Below the pieces are notes generated by a model that had not been told where the DNA came from, ran no database searches, and saw only the letters and a list, made by a program, of their open reading frames with translations. A stretch of DNA of 8,100 nt from Anaerolineaceae bacterium UBA6801 (lineage in GTDB: Bacteria; Chloroflexota; Anaerolineae; Anaerolineales; Anaerolineaceae), in contig DKFH01000157.1 of assembly GCA_002452315.1 (NCBI GenBank), forward strand, positions 11,095-19,194. The letters run 5' to 3'. A program made the position numbers and the translations under genes. Shown here in pieces: positions 1 to 6,103 of this stretch (its first letter is position 1; each line of letters starts with the position of its first letter).

Positions 1-204
1 ATGAGCGAATCCGTCGATTCCGTGGCAAAAACCTATGTTAAGGGTCCCGAGGTTCAGGAAGGCATGCTCAACCGAGTTGAAGCAGCCATCCGCGCCTATG
101 ACCCCTGCCTTTCCTGTTCAACACATGCCATCGGCCAGATGCCAATCGCGATTGACGTGCTCAATTCTCAGGGTGATGTCATTCAAACCTTGAAACGAGA
201 CTGA
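1..204 (+). CDS. hoxH: [NiFe]-hydrogenase large subunit, C-terminal fragment (group 3, HoxH-like)
   Basis: This is the last 67 codons of the catalytic large subunit, which carries the Ni-Fe(CN)2CO site that oxidises H2 or reduces protons. The motif RAYDPCLSCSTH at residues 31-42 of the fragment holds the second Ni-binding CxxC pair (Cys36, Cys39) and the terminal His42. The 25 residues after that His (AIGQMP through LKRD) are the expected C-terminal tail, removed by a specific endopeptidase once nickel is inserted. The ATG at base 1 is very probably an internal Met, because the family is several hundred residues long and homology clearly begins further upstream. The wording DPCLSCSTHAxGQMP is typical of bidirectional NAD-linked HoxH proteins (group 3d). 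A related group 3 enzyme cannot be excluded from so short a piece. The adjacent protease and hyp genes support the call. Confidence 0.9.
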   Translation: MSESVDSVAKTYVKGPEVQEGMLNRVEAAIRAYDPCLSCSTHAIGQMPIAIDVLNSQGDVIQTLKRD

Positions 205-224
205 TCGTAACAAGATCACATTAC

Positions 225-265
225 TACTCCCCCCTCCTTGTACAATCTCACCTGAGGGGGGAGTA
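225..265 (+). other. GC-rich stem-loop between hydrogenase and protease genes
   Basis: A perfect 12-bp inverted repeat is present: TACTCCCCCCTC at 225-236 and GAGGGGGGAGTA at 254-265, with a 17-nt loop. It lies in the 93-bp gap after the large-subunit stop and before the protease start. The downstream arm is followed by CCTATTAAG rather than a run of T, so it is not a classical intrinsic terminator. It could be a partial terminator or attenuator that lowers expression of downstream genes relative to the structural subunit, or an mRNA-stabilising or processing structure. The structure is seen in the sequence; the function is inferred. Confidence 0.7.
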
Positions 266-297
266 CCTATTAAGCTCAATAATTTCAGGATGAAAAA

Positions 298-798
298 ATG
301 AACGCTGAAACATTGGTGATTGGATATGGCAATGCAGACCGCCAGGATGATGGCGTGGGCTGGCATGTTTTAAAGCACCTGGCTGAAAAAATTGGCTCTA
401 CCATTCCAGAAGACCCGGGCGCACCGATCGAAATCTCCAGCGAGCAAGTTGACCTGCTGTTCATCCTGCAGATTTTTCCTGAATTGGCGCAAACCCTCGC
501 CCAGTACAAACGAGTTTGCTTCGTTGATGCACACACGGCTGAAATCAAAGATGAGATCGCCTGGAGTGAGCTCACCCCTGCCTATGAGCGATCACCGTTC
601 ACCCATCATATGTCACCCAAGACCGTCTTATCGATCACAGCCACCATCTACGATCATGTTCCCGAGGCAGTTTTGGTCTCAATCCGGGGGTTAAGCTTCC
701 AATTTGAGCGTGAACTCAGCCCTAAAACTGCTGCCCTTGCCGAAGAAGCGACCCAACGGATTTGGAACTGGATCACTGCCTCCCCGCCCAGCGCGTGA
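298..798 (+). CDS. hoxW: [NiFe]-hydrogenase maturation endopeptidase (HoxW/HycI-type)
   Basis: This is a nickel-dependent endopeptidase that cuts the C-terminal tail from the hydrogenase large subunit after Ni insertion, letting the active site close. At 166 residues it has the usual length of the family. The N-terminal motif is GYGNADRQDDGVG (residues 9-21). Asp18, in the place of HybD Glu16, Asp77 in VCFVDA, and His103 or His104 in FTHHMSP match the three metal or substrate-sensing positions of HybD-type proteases. The start at 298 is supported by AGGA at 287-290, seven bases upstream, and by the motif lying directly at the N-terminus. It follows its likely substrate gene, whose tail begins after DPCLSCSTH. 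The symbol hoxW rests on that pairing; the family call is firm, the subgroup less so. Confidence 0.88.
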   Translation: MNAETLVIGYGNADRQDDGVGWHVLKHLAEKIGSTIPEDPGAPIEISSEQVDLLFILQIFPELAQTLAQYKRVCFVDAHTAEIKDEIAWSELTPAYERSPFTHHMSPKTVLSITATIYDHVPEAVLVSIRGLSFQFERELSPKTAALAEEATQRIWNWITASPPSA

Positions 799-902
799 TT
801 CTTGTCACACACGCAAAATGACATAAGACCATTCAATTTTCTGCTGTTCGCAAGTATTTTTATTTTGTACCTTGCTCAGGGTCTCTATTTTAAGGGCGTC
901 GG
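799..902. other. AT-rich intergenic region before the cNMP-domain gene
   Basis: This 104-bp gap has an AT-rich second half, including TATTTTTATTTTGTA from 855. A weak promoter-like pair, TTGTAC (865-870) and TATTTT (886-891), has only a 15-bp spacer, so I do not claim a promoter. AAGGG at 892-896 lies six bases before the ATG at 903 and is a good Shine-Dalgarno sequence. No convincing terminator hairpin is visible. Confidence 0.35.
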
Positions 903-1376
903 ATGAACAACCAAGCTGAAATCACAACTGCAATTAATTCCATCCCCTGGTTTTTCGATCTCTCCCAAGAGAGCATTAACCGTTTAATTTCGATTGCAGA
1001 TGTCATCGCTCTGGAACCCGGCCAGGTGATCTTCAGTGAAGGCGATCAACATCCCCATTTCTATGTGGTACTGGAGGGGAAAGTTCACCTGGAGAGCTTC
1101 GTTCCTGGTCGCGGGTCTCTCCCGCTCTTCACCGCTGAGGCCTTGGATGTGCTTGGCTGGTCCAGCCTGACACCGGTTGTTCGCCAAATGTCAAGCACCG
1201 CCATAGTGACAGCCCCCACCAAACTCCTCAAATTCAACGCACAAACCCTGATGGCCTGCTGTGAATCAGATTGCGAACTGGGTTTTGTGATCATGCGGCG
1301 TTTGGCCAATATCATTGCCTCACAGCTGCTCACCCACCGCTTGCACTTGTTAGAAATCATTTCTTGCCAGAAGTAA
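903..1376 (+). CDS. Stand-alone cyclic-nucleotide-binding-domain protein, hydrogenase-associated
   Basis: This is a 157-residue CRP-like sensor domain. An N-terminal helical segment (IPWFFDLSQESINRL, 14-28) leads into a cNMP-type beta-roll: LEPGQVIFSEGDQHPHFYVVLEGKV at about 37-61 is a clear family signature. A long C-terminal helix follows (about 122-152). There is no room for, and no trace of, the winged helix-turn-helix of CRP/FNR regulators, so it probably does not bind DNA itself. The phosphate-binding cassette region reads LGWSSLTPVVRQMSS (84-98). The Glu and Arg that bind cAMP in CRP (GEL...RS) are not at the expected places, so classical cAMP binding is doubtful. From memory of the family, similar proteins with an LGWSxL motif occur in hydrogenase gene clusters, but their role is unknown. 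Its place between protease and hypA suggests a part in hydrogenase function, assembly or sensing. Confidence 0.85.
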   Translation: MNNQAEITTAINSIPWFFDLSQESINRLISIADVIALEPGQVIFSEGDQHPHFYVVLEGKVHLESFVPGRGSLPLFTAEALDVLGWSSLTPVVRQMSSTAIVTAPTKLLKFNAQTLMACCESDCELGFVIMRRLANIIASQLLTHRLHLLEIISCQK

Positions 1377-1405
1377 ATCACCCTAAATCTATAATTTTTA
1401 TCAAA

Positions 1406-1420
1406 TAAGTACTATACTTA
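1406..1420. promoter_or_regulatory. Dyad over the -10 region of hypA
   Basis: TAAGTA (1406-1411) and TACTTA (1415-1420) form a perfect 6-bp inverted repeat around a 3-bp centre. The dyad covers the candidate -10 hexamer TATACT (1413-1418), a common position for a repressor site. It is short and AT-rich, so chance symmetry is possible. No matching regulator is encoded in this window. Confidence 0.35.
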
Positions 1421-1424
1421 AACG
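1413..1424 (+). promoter_or_regulatory. Candidate -10 element for the hyp operon, close to the hypA ATG
   Basis: TATACT at 1413-1418 ends six bases before the A of the hypA start codon, which would place the transcription start on or next to that A and give a leaderless mRNA. There is no purine-rich Shine-Dalgarno sequence between 1400 and 1424, which fits. A second hexamer, perfect TATAAT, lies at 1390-1395; it has only a distant TTGCCA (1364-1369, 20-bp spacer) as a possible -35. The identical 11-mer TACTATACTTA recurs at 7206-7216 within a much better promoter, which supports TATACT being used as a -10 in this genome. Confidence 0.45.
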
Positions 1425-1772
1425 ATGCACGAACTCTCTGTAACCGAAAGCGTACTAGAAATCGCCTGCAAACACGCACAGGAAGCGCAGGCAGTCCGTG
1501 TGACGGATATTCACCTGGTGATTGGGCGTTTATCCAGCATCGTGGATGATTCGATCCAGTTTTACTGGAATTTGATCAGCAAGGACACACTATGCGAGGA
1601 TGCCCGGTTGCACTTCACCCGGACACCCGCTAAATTGGTCTGCCTGGATTGCCAGCACCAGTATCAGCTGGTAGATGAGCTCACACCCTGCCCCAATTGC
1701 AGCAGCGCTCGCATCAGGGTGCTTTCAGGCGATGAGTTTCACTTAGAGAGCATCGAAATTGAAAGGGAATGA
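1425..1772 (+). CDS. hypA: Hydrogenase nickel-incorporation protein HypA
   Basis: HypA is a nickel metallochaperone that works with HypB to load Ni into the large subunit after the Fe(CN)2CO centre is in place. It has 115 residues, normal for the family. It begins MHEL, with the free N-terminus and His2 that bind nickel, so the start at 1425 is fixed by the protein. The zinc site is CLDC (Cys73, Cys76) and CPNC (Cys89, Cys92). The C-terminus (SGDEFHLESIEIE) matches the conserved end of the family. The stop overlaps the hypB start by 4 bp (ATGA), implying coupled translation. There is no Shine-Dalgarno sequence ahead of this gene, and a -10-like hexamer sits directly upstream, so it may be translated from a leaderless message. 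Confidence 0.97.
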   Translation: MHELSVTESVLEIACKHAQEAQAVRVTDIHLVIGRLSSIVDDSIQFYWNLISKDTLCEDARLHFTRTPAKLVCLDCQHQYQLVDELTPCPNCSSARIRVLSGDEFHLESIEIERE

Positions 1773-2431
1773 TGACAGAAAAGCGCATCACCATTGTCGA
1801 AAAAATCATGGACGCGAACGACCGGTTAGCCAGTGAAAATCAACGGCGGTTGGATCTAGAAAATATCTTTGCCATCAACCTGATGGCCTCACCCGGTGCG
1901 GGGAAGACCAGTTTCATTTTGGCAACCATCAACGCCCTGCTGGATCAGCAGGTAAAAATTGGCGTGATTGAAGGCGATACCGCCCCGGTGACCATCGATG
2001 CGGATAAAATCATTGCGGCAGGCATGCCTGCAGTGCAGGTTAACACCGGTGGCGAGTGTCACCTGGATGCCGTCATGGTTGAAAACGCGCTCGATCAGCT
2101 GCCTTTGGAAACACTGGATCTGATCATCGTGGAAAATGTAGGCAACCTGATCTGCCCGGCAGCCTTCAACCTGGGCACACACAGCAATGTGCTCATCTCC
2201 AGCGTCCCTGAAGGCGACGACAAGCCATATAAGTACCCGAATATCTACCGCGGCCTGGATGTGCTGATCATCAATAAGATCGACCTCCTTCCGTATGTCG
2301 ATTTTGACATGGACTACTTTCGCCAGGGGGTTGAAATGCTCAATCCTGGCCTGGTAACCTTCGCCTTATCCTGTAAAACCGGGGAAGGCCTGGATAACTG
2401 GCTGACCTGGTTGAAGGCCAAATTGCTGTAA
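1769..2431 (+). CDS. hypB: Hydrogenase maturation GTPase HypB
   Basis: HypB is a SIMIBI-class GTPase whose nucleotide cycle drives nickel transfer to the hydrogenase large subunit with HypA. In its 220 residues the P-loop is SPGAGKTS (41-48), EGD lies at 68-70, and the guanine-specificity motif is NKID (169-172), with SCKTGEG near 201-207. The G-domain metal site residues Cys97 and His98 (GGECHLD) and Cys128 (NLICPA) are present. The protein lacks both the N-terminal CxxCGC nickel site of E. coli HypB and any His-rich stretch, so it belongs to the short form. Two ATGs lie in tandem at 1769 and 1772. AGGGA (1764-1768) abuts the first and is closer to normal spacing for the second, so translation may begin at either. 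The 4-bp overlap with hypA supports translational coupling. Confidence 0.97.
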   Translation: MMTEKRITIVEKIMDANDRLASENQRRLDLENIFAINLMASPGAGKTSFILATINALLDQQVKIGVIEGDTAPVTIDADKIIAAGMPAVQVNTGGECHLDAVMVENALDQLPLETLDLIIVENVGNLICPAAFNLGTHSNVLISSVPEGDDKPYKYPNIYRGLDVLIINKIDLLPYVDFDMDYFRQGVEMLNPGLVTFALSCKTGEGLDNWLTWLKAKLL

Positions 2432-2449
2432 TAATCACCACCATCACAT

Positions 2450-4744
2450 ATGACACCCATCAGCCGCCATATTCACATTAACGGAATTGTCCAGGGCGTT
2501 GGCTTTCGGCCGTTTGTTTACAACCTGGCCAAAAGCCTTGGGCTGACCGGCTGGGTCAGAAACTCTGCCAGCGGTGTGGATATTAAAGTCAGCGGCTTAT
2601 CGCCGGAACTGGATGCGTTTTTAGACGCCATCCAACACCAAGCACCCCCTTTAGCACAAATTGATACGATCGAGACACGCACCATCACAACCCTTGAATT
2701 TGATGATTTCAAAATCGTCCACAGTCAGGACATGCCAAGCGACTTTATCCCTGTGTCGCCGGATATGGCGGTGTGTGGGGATTGCCGGGCGGAGCTGTTT
2801 GACAATAACGATCGCCGCTACCGCTACCCGTTCATCAATTGCACCAATTGCGGACCCCGTTTTTCAATCATCAAAGAGATCCCCTACGACCGACCGAACA
2901 CAACCATGGCCGCGTTTGAATTGTGTCCCGATTGCCGCTCTGAGTATGAAAATCCACAAGATCGCCGGTTTCATGCCCAGCCGATTGCATGCCCGCTGTG
3001 CGGACCGGAAATTTGGCTTGAAATGGAGCTGGGGGAGCGCGCTAATGAACAAGAGGGCGCCATTCAAGCCGCCCGGCAATTATTACGAGAGGGAAAAATC
3101 TTGGCAATCAAAGGCCTGGGAGGTTTTCACCTGGCCTGCGATGCCACCAACCCGGCTGCCGTTGCCAGGTTAAGACAGCGCAAGCAACGCCCTGCCAAAC
3201 CCTTTGCCCTGATGGCTTTTGATCTTCAGACCATCAAGCGTTACGTACGTCTTACCCCTGCTGCTGAGAAACTGCTCACCAGCCCGCAAGCGCCAATTTT
3301 GTTAATGCCTGCCAGGTTTGGATCAGACCTGGCTGAGGATGTGGCGCCCGGTAACAACAAGCTGGGTTTCATGCTGCCCTACACCCCCTTACACCTGTTA
3401 TTGCTGGAACCCGAAGATGGTTTCCCCTCAGTGCTGGTAATGACCAGCGGCAACCGTGCGGAAGAGCCCGTTATACATCAAGACCAGGTCGCCCGGGATA
3501 AGCTGGCCGATATCGCCGATGCCTTTTTAATGCATAACCGCCCCATTCAACGCCGGATTGATGATTCGGTCTTCACATTGGTTGAAGACCAGCCCTATCC
3601 TATCCGGCGCGCTAGGGGTTTTGCACCCAACCCCATCCGGTTAACCCAGCCTGTGCCCCAGGTTTTGGCCGCCGGGCCGCAAATGAAAAACACCTTTTGC
3701 CTGACCCGGGATAAATATGCCTTTATCAGTCATTACATCGGCGAAATGGAAAACTGGGAAACGTTTCAAGATTATCAACAATCCATTCGGGATTATCAGC
3801 GCCTGTTCCGTATTCAACCAGAAGCCATCGGGTATGATCATCATCCGGATTACATGGCGACCCGATATGCCCAGCAAAGGGCACTAACGGATCAATTGCC
3901 GGCTTTCCCTGTTCAGCATCATCACGCGCACCTGGCGGCGTGTCTCGTTGAACACGGCCTGGATCCGCTGGAGTCCATCGCTGGCTTGATCTTTGATGGC
4001 ACTGGTTACGGCCTTGATGGAACGATCTGGGGCGGTGAGGTATTGGTTGGCAACAGCCTTGACTTTAGCCGCGTATTTTCTCTAAAGCCCCTTCCCCTGC
4101 CTGGCGGTGATCTGACGATCAGCAAACCTGCCCGTATGGCCCTCAGCACACTGTGGGCCTATCACCTGCCCTGGCTGGGCAATTTAGCCCCCGTGCAAGC
4201 CCTTTCCGCCCTGGAACGCACGGTTCTACAGACCCAATTGGAACAACAAGTCAACACTTCCATGACCTCCAGCATGGGACGCTTGTTTGATGCGGTCTCC
4301 GCGTTAATTGGCGTCCGCATGGAAATCTCTTATGAAGCACAGGCGGCTATCGAACTGGAGGCGTTGGCGGATGAAGCAGAGTTGGGGTATTATCCATGGC
4401 GGTTAGAAGGCTCGCAGATCGATATGCGGGCGACCCTGGAAGCGATCTTAGAAGACCTGGCCAAGGATGAGACCCAGGCGGTCATCTCGGCCCGCTTCCA
4501 CAATACCATCGCCCATTTGTCGCTGGCAATCGCCAAGGTGATCCGTGAGCGTTACAAAATTAACCGGATGGCGCTTTCAGGCGGCGTGTGGCAAAACGGG
4601 TATTTATTACGCAGAACCCTGCCGTTATTGAGAAATGCGGGTTTCGAGCCGCTGGTCCACCGCTTTACCCCTCCCAACGATGAGTGTATTTCCTTGGGGC
4701 AGGCCGTCATTACCGCTTATCGGTATAAAAATATTAAGGAGTAA
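2450..4744 (+). CDS. hypF: Carbamoyltransferase HypF
   Basis: HypF converts carbamoyl phosphate and ATP into a carbamoyl adenylate and passes the carbamoyl group to the C-terminal Cys of HypE, the source of the CN ligands. It has 764 residues, full length for the family. The domains in order are: acylphosphatase (about 4-91, GVGFRPF with Arg20 and Asn38 in WVRN); two zinc-finger units (Cys109/112/131/134 and Cys159/162/181/184); a YrdC-like domain (about 203-390, with KGLGGFHLACDA at 221-232 and TSGNRAEEP at 332-340); and a Kae1/TobZ-like domain (about 403-760) with metal-binding HHHAH (490-494), FDGTGYG and SGGVWQN (710-716). The gene starts 18 bp after hypB. No Shine-Dalgarno sequence precedes it, so it may depend on ribosomes finishing hypB. 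No alternative start fits the acylphosphatase N-terminus. Confidence 0.98.
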   Translation: MTPISRHIHINGIVQGVGFRPFVYNLAKSLGLTGWVRNSASGVDIKVSGLSPELDAFLDAIQHQAPPLAQIDTIETRTITTLEFDDFKIVHSQDMPSDFIPVSPDMAVCGDCRAELFDNNDRRYRYPFINCTNCGPRFSIIKEIPYDRPNTTMAAFELCPDCRSEYENPQDRRFHAQPIACPLCGPEIWLEMELGERANEQEGAIQAARQLLREGKILAIKGLGGFHLACDATNPAAVARLRQRKQRPAKPFALMAFDLQTIKRYVRLTPAAEKLLTSPQAPILLMPARFGSDLAEDVAPGNNKLGFMLPYTPLHLLLLEPEDGFPSVLVMTSGNRAEEPVIHQDQVARDKLADIADAFLMHNRPIQRRIDDSVFTLVEDQPYPIRRARGFAPNPIRLTQPVPQVLAAGPQMKNTFCLTRDKYAFISHYIGEMENWETFQDYQQSIRDYQRLFRIQPEAIGYDHHPDYMATRYAQQRALTDQLPAFPVQHHHAHLAACLVEHGLDPLESIAGLIFDGTGYGLDGTIWGGEVLVGNSLDFSRVFSLKPLPLPGGDLTISKPARMALSTLWAYHLPWLGNLAPVQALSALERTVLQTQLEQQVNTSMTSSMGRLFDAVSALIGVRMEISYEAQAAIELEALADEAELGYYPWRLEGSQIDMRATLEAILEDLAKDETQAVISARFHNTIAHLSLAIAKVIRERYKINRMALSGGVWQNGYLLRRTLPLLRNAGFEPLVHRFTPPNDECISLGQAVITAYRYKNIKE

Positions 4745-4747
4745 ATT

Positions 4748-5005
4748 ATGTGCCTCGGCATACCAGGAGAAATCAAATCCATCTATGAAGACCACGGCAC
4801 CAAAATGGCGCAGGTCGATTTTGGCGGCGTCAGCCGAGAGGTGTGTATCGAGATGATTCCGGAAGCACAACCCGGTGATTGGACCATCGTACATGCAGGG
4901 TTTGCATTGAACCTGCTCAGTGAGGAGGAAGCCCGCGAAACACTGGATATCTTGCAGCAGATGGCTGAACTGGCAGACCAGGAGGAAGAAGCGCTTGATG
5001 GTTAA
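4748..5005 (+). CDS. hypC: Hydrogenase assembly chaperone HypC
   Basis: HypC is a small chaperone that partners HypD in building Fe(CN)2CO and carries the iron unit to the large-subunit precursor. It has 85 residues and begins MCLGIPGEI. Cys2, exposed after removal of Met, is the iron-binding residue, so the start is certain. GDWTIVHAGFAL (about 43-54) is the other family signature. The C-terminal third is acidic and probably helical. AAGGAG at 4736-4741 lies six bases before the ATG and is the strongest ribosome-binding site in the operon, which fits a chaperone needed in higher amounts. It starts 3 bp after the hypF stop and overlaps hypD by 8 bp. Confidence 0.97.
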   Translation: MCLGIPGEIKSIYEDHGTKMAQVDFGGVSREVCIEMIPEAQPGDWTIVHAGFALNLLSEEEARETLDILQQMAELADQEEEALDG

Positions 5006-6101
5006 GCAGGATACAACTGCGCTCCTGGCCAGCTACCGCGCAGCTGACCGTGTCAAACAGGTCATCGAAAAGATCCATCAACGGACCAGCCGACCCTGGT
5101 CGTTGATGGAGATCTGCGGCGGCCAAACGCATGCCATCATGCAATATGGGCTGGATCAGCTGCTGCCCGGCGAGATCGAATTGGTGCACGGTCCGGGCTG
5201 CCCGGTGTGCGTAACCTCGCTGGCGTTAATAGACCAGGCCTTGTGGATAGCCCAACAACCGGATGTGATATTTACCTCCTTTGGTGACATGCTGCGAGTG
5301 CCCGGATCCCATGGCGATTTGTTCTCGGTGCGCGCCGGGGGCGCCCAGGTGCGGGTAGTGTATTCGCCCATGGATGCGGTAAAAATTGCCGCCACAAACC
5401 CAGATAAACAAGTTGTCTTTTTTGGTATTGGATTTGAAACCACGGCTCCGGCCAATGCAATGGCGGTGCTGCAAGCGGAGAAAATGGTCCTGCAAAATTT
5501 CTCCATCCTGCCCGCCATTGTCCTCGTCCCCCCAGCCATGCATGCCATCCTCTCCAGCCCCAACAACCGCATCCAGGGTTTCCTGGCAGCAGGACATGTC
5601 TGCGCTGTGATGGGTTACTGGCAATACCCACCCATCGCAGAACAGTACCAAACCCCCATCGTCGTGACCGGGTTTGAACCGTTAGACCTGGTTAATGGCA
5701 TCTACCGCACCATCGATATGCTTGAATCGGGTCGGGTTGCCGTAGAGAACGCTTATCCACGAGTGGTGACTTACGAGGGTAACCAGGTGGCACAGAAAAT
5801 AATTGATCAGGTCTTCGAACCTGTCGATCGTAATTGGCGCGGGATCGGCACGATCCCCGAAAGCGGTTTTGATCTACGCGAAACGTATCAATTCTATGAT
5901 GCCGCACATCGCTTCGGCTCTACCGATATTGATACCGCCGAATCTGAGGTATGCATCGCGGGATTGGTTTTACAGGGAATCAAAAAGCCCTTTGAGTGCC
6001 CGGCCTTTGGAACGGCCTGCACACCGCTGAACCCCTTAGGCGCACCGATGGTCTCTTCCGAAGGCGCTTGCGCGGCATACTACACCTACAAAAGAGGATA
6101 A
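4998..6101 (+). CDS. hypD: Hydrogenase maturation iron-sulfur protein HypD
   Basis: HypD is the Fe-S scaffold on which, with HypC, the Fe(CN)2CO unit is assembled, accepting cyanide from HypE. From the ATG at 4998 it has 367 residues, the usual length. Motifs are MEICGGQTH (Cys40, His45), GPGCPVC (Cys68, Cys71) and FGIGFETTAP (142-151). The C-terminal [4Fe-4S] cysteines are Cys319, Cys334, Cys341 and Cys358. The open frame extends upstream to an ATG at 4920, but that would overlap most of the second half of hypC and add sequence unlike HypD. The start at 4998 has GGAGG (4981-4985) upstream, at a rather long 12-base spacing, and fits the family N-terminus. The 8-bp overlap with hypC indicates coupled translation of the HypC-HypD pair. 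Confidence 0.97.
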   Translation: MVKQDTTALLASYRAADRVKQVIEKIHQRTSRPWSLMEICGGQTHAIMQYGLDQLLPGEIELVHGPGCPVCVTSLALIDQALWIAQQPDVIFTSFGDMLRVPGSHGDLFSVRAGGAQVRVVYSPMDAVKIAATNPDKQVVFFGIGFETTAPANAMAVLQAEKMVLQNFSILPAIVLVPPAMHAILSSPNNRIQGFLAAGHVCAVMGYWQYPPIAEQYQTPIVVTGFEPLDLVNGIYRTIDMLESGRVAVENAYPRVVTYEGNQVAQKIIDQVFEPVDRNWRGIGTIPESGFDLRETYQFYDAAHRFGSTDIDTAESEVCIAGLVLQGIKKPFECPAFGTACTPLNPLGAPMVSSEGACAAYYTYKRG

Positions 6102-6103
6102 CA

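Noticed and set aside
290..301. Minimal reading frame ATG AAA AAA TGA overlapping the protease start
   Set aside because: It arises because AGGATGAAAAAATGA contains an extra ATG next to the true start; three codons with no conserved context give no case for a regulatory peptide.
803..823. TGTCA and TGACA inverted repeat with an 11-bp spacer after the protease gene, considered as a CRP/FNR-like operator
   Set aside because: CRP/FNR sites have a much shorter spacer (for example TGTGA-N6-TCACA). Five-bp arms at this distance are easily found by chance, and no promoter is placed beside it.
1361..1395. TTGCCA and TATAAT as a promoter inside and after the end of the cNMP-domain gene
   Set aside because: The -10 matches consensus perfectly, but the spacer is 20 bp, too long for a normal promoter, and an mRNA from there would still lack a ribosome-binding site for hypA. 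It remains only a weak alternative to TATACT.
2436..2452. CACCACCATCAC followed by CATATG, resembling a vector His-tag and NdeI site before hypF
   Set aside because: It is not in frame as a His run with the hypF ATG, it follows directly on a natural hypB stop, and the flanking genes continue as a normal operon. Chance similarity, not a cloning artefact.
2661..3173. A 170-codon plus-strand frame inside hypF
   Set aside because: It overlaps the zinc-finger region of hypF in another frame, and the hypF frame there has all eight conserved cysteines. The alternative protein resembles nothing.
5156..5651. Three overlapping minus-strand open frames opposite hypD
   Set aside because: They overlap one another and lie wholly inside hypD, and their translations show low-complexity composition and no motifs. 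They reflect the codon pattern of hypD only.
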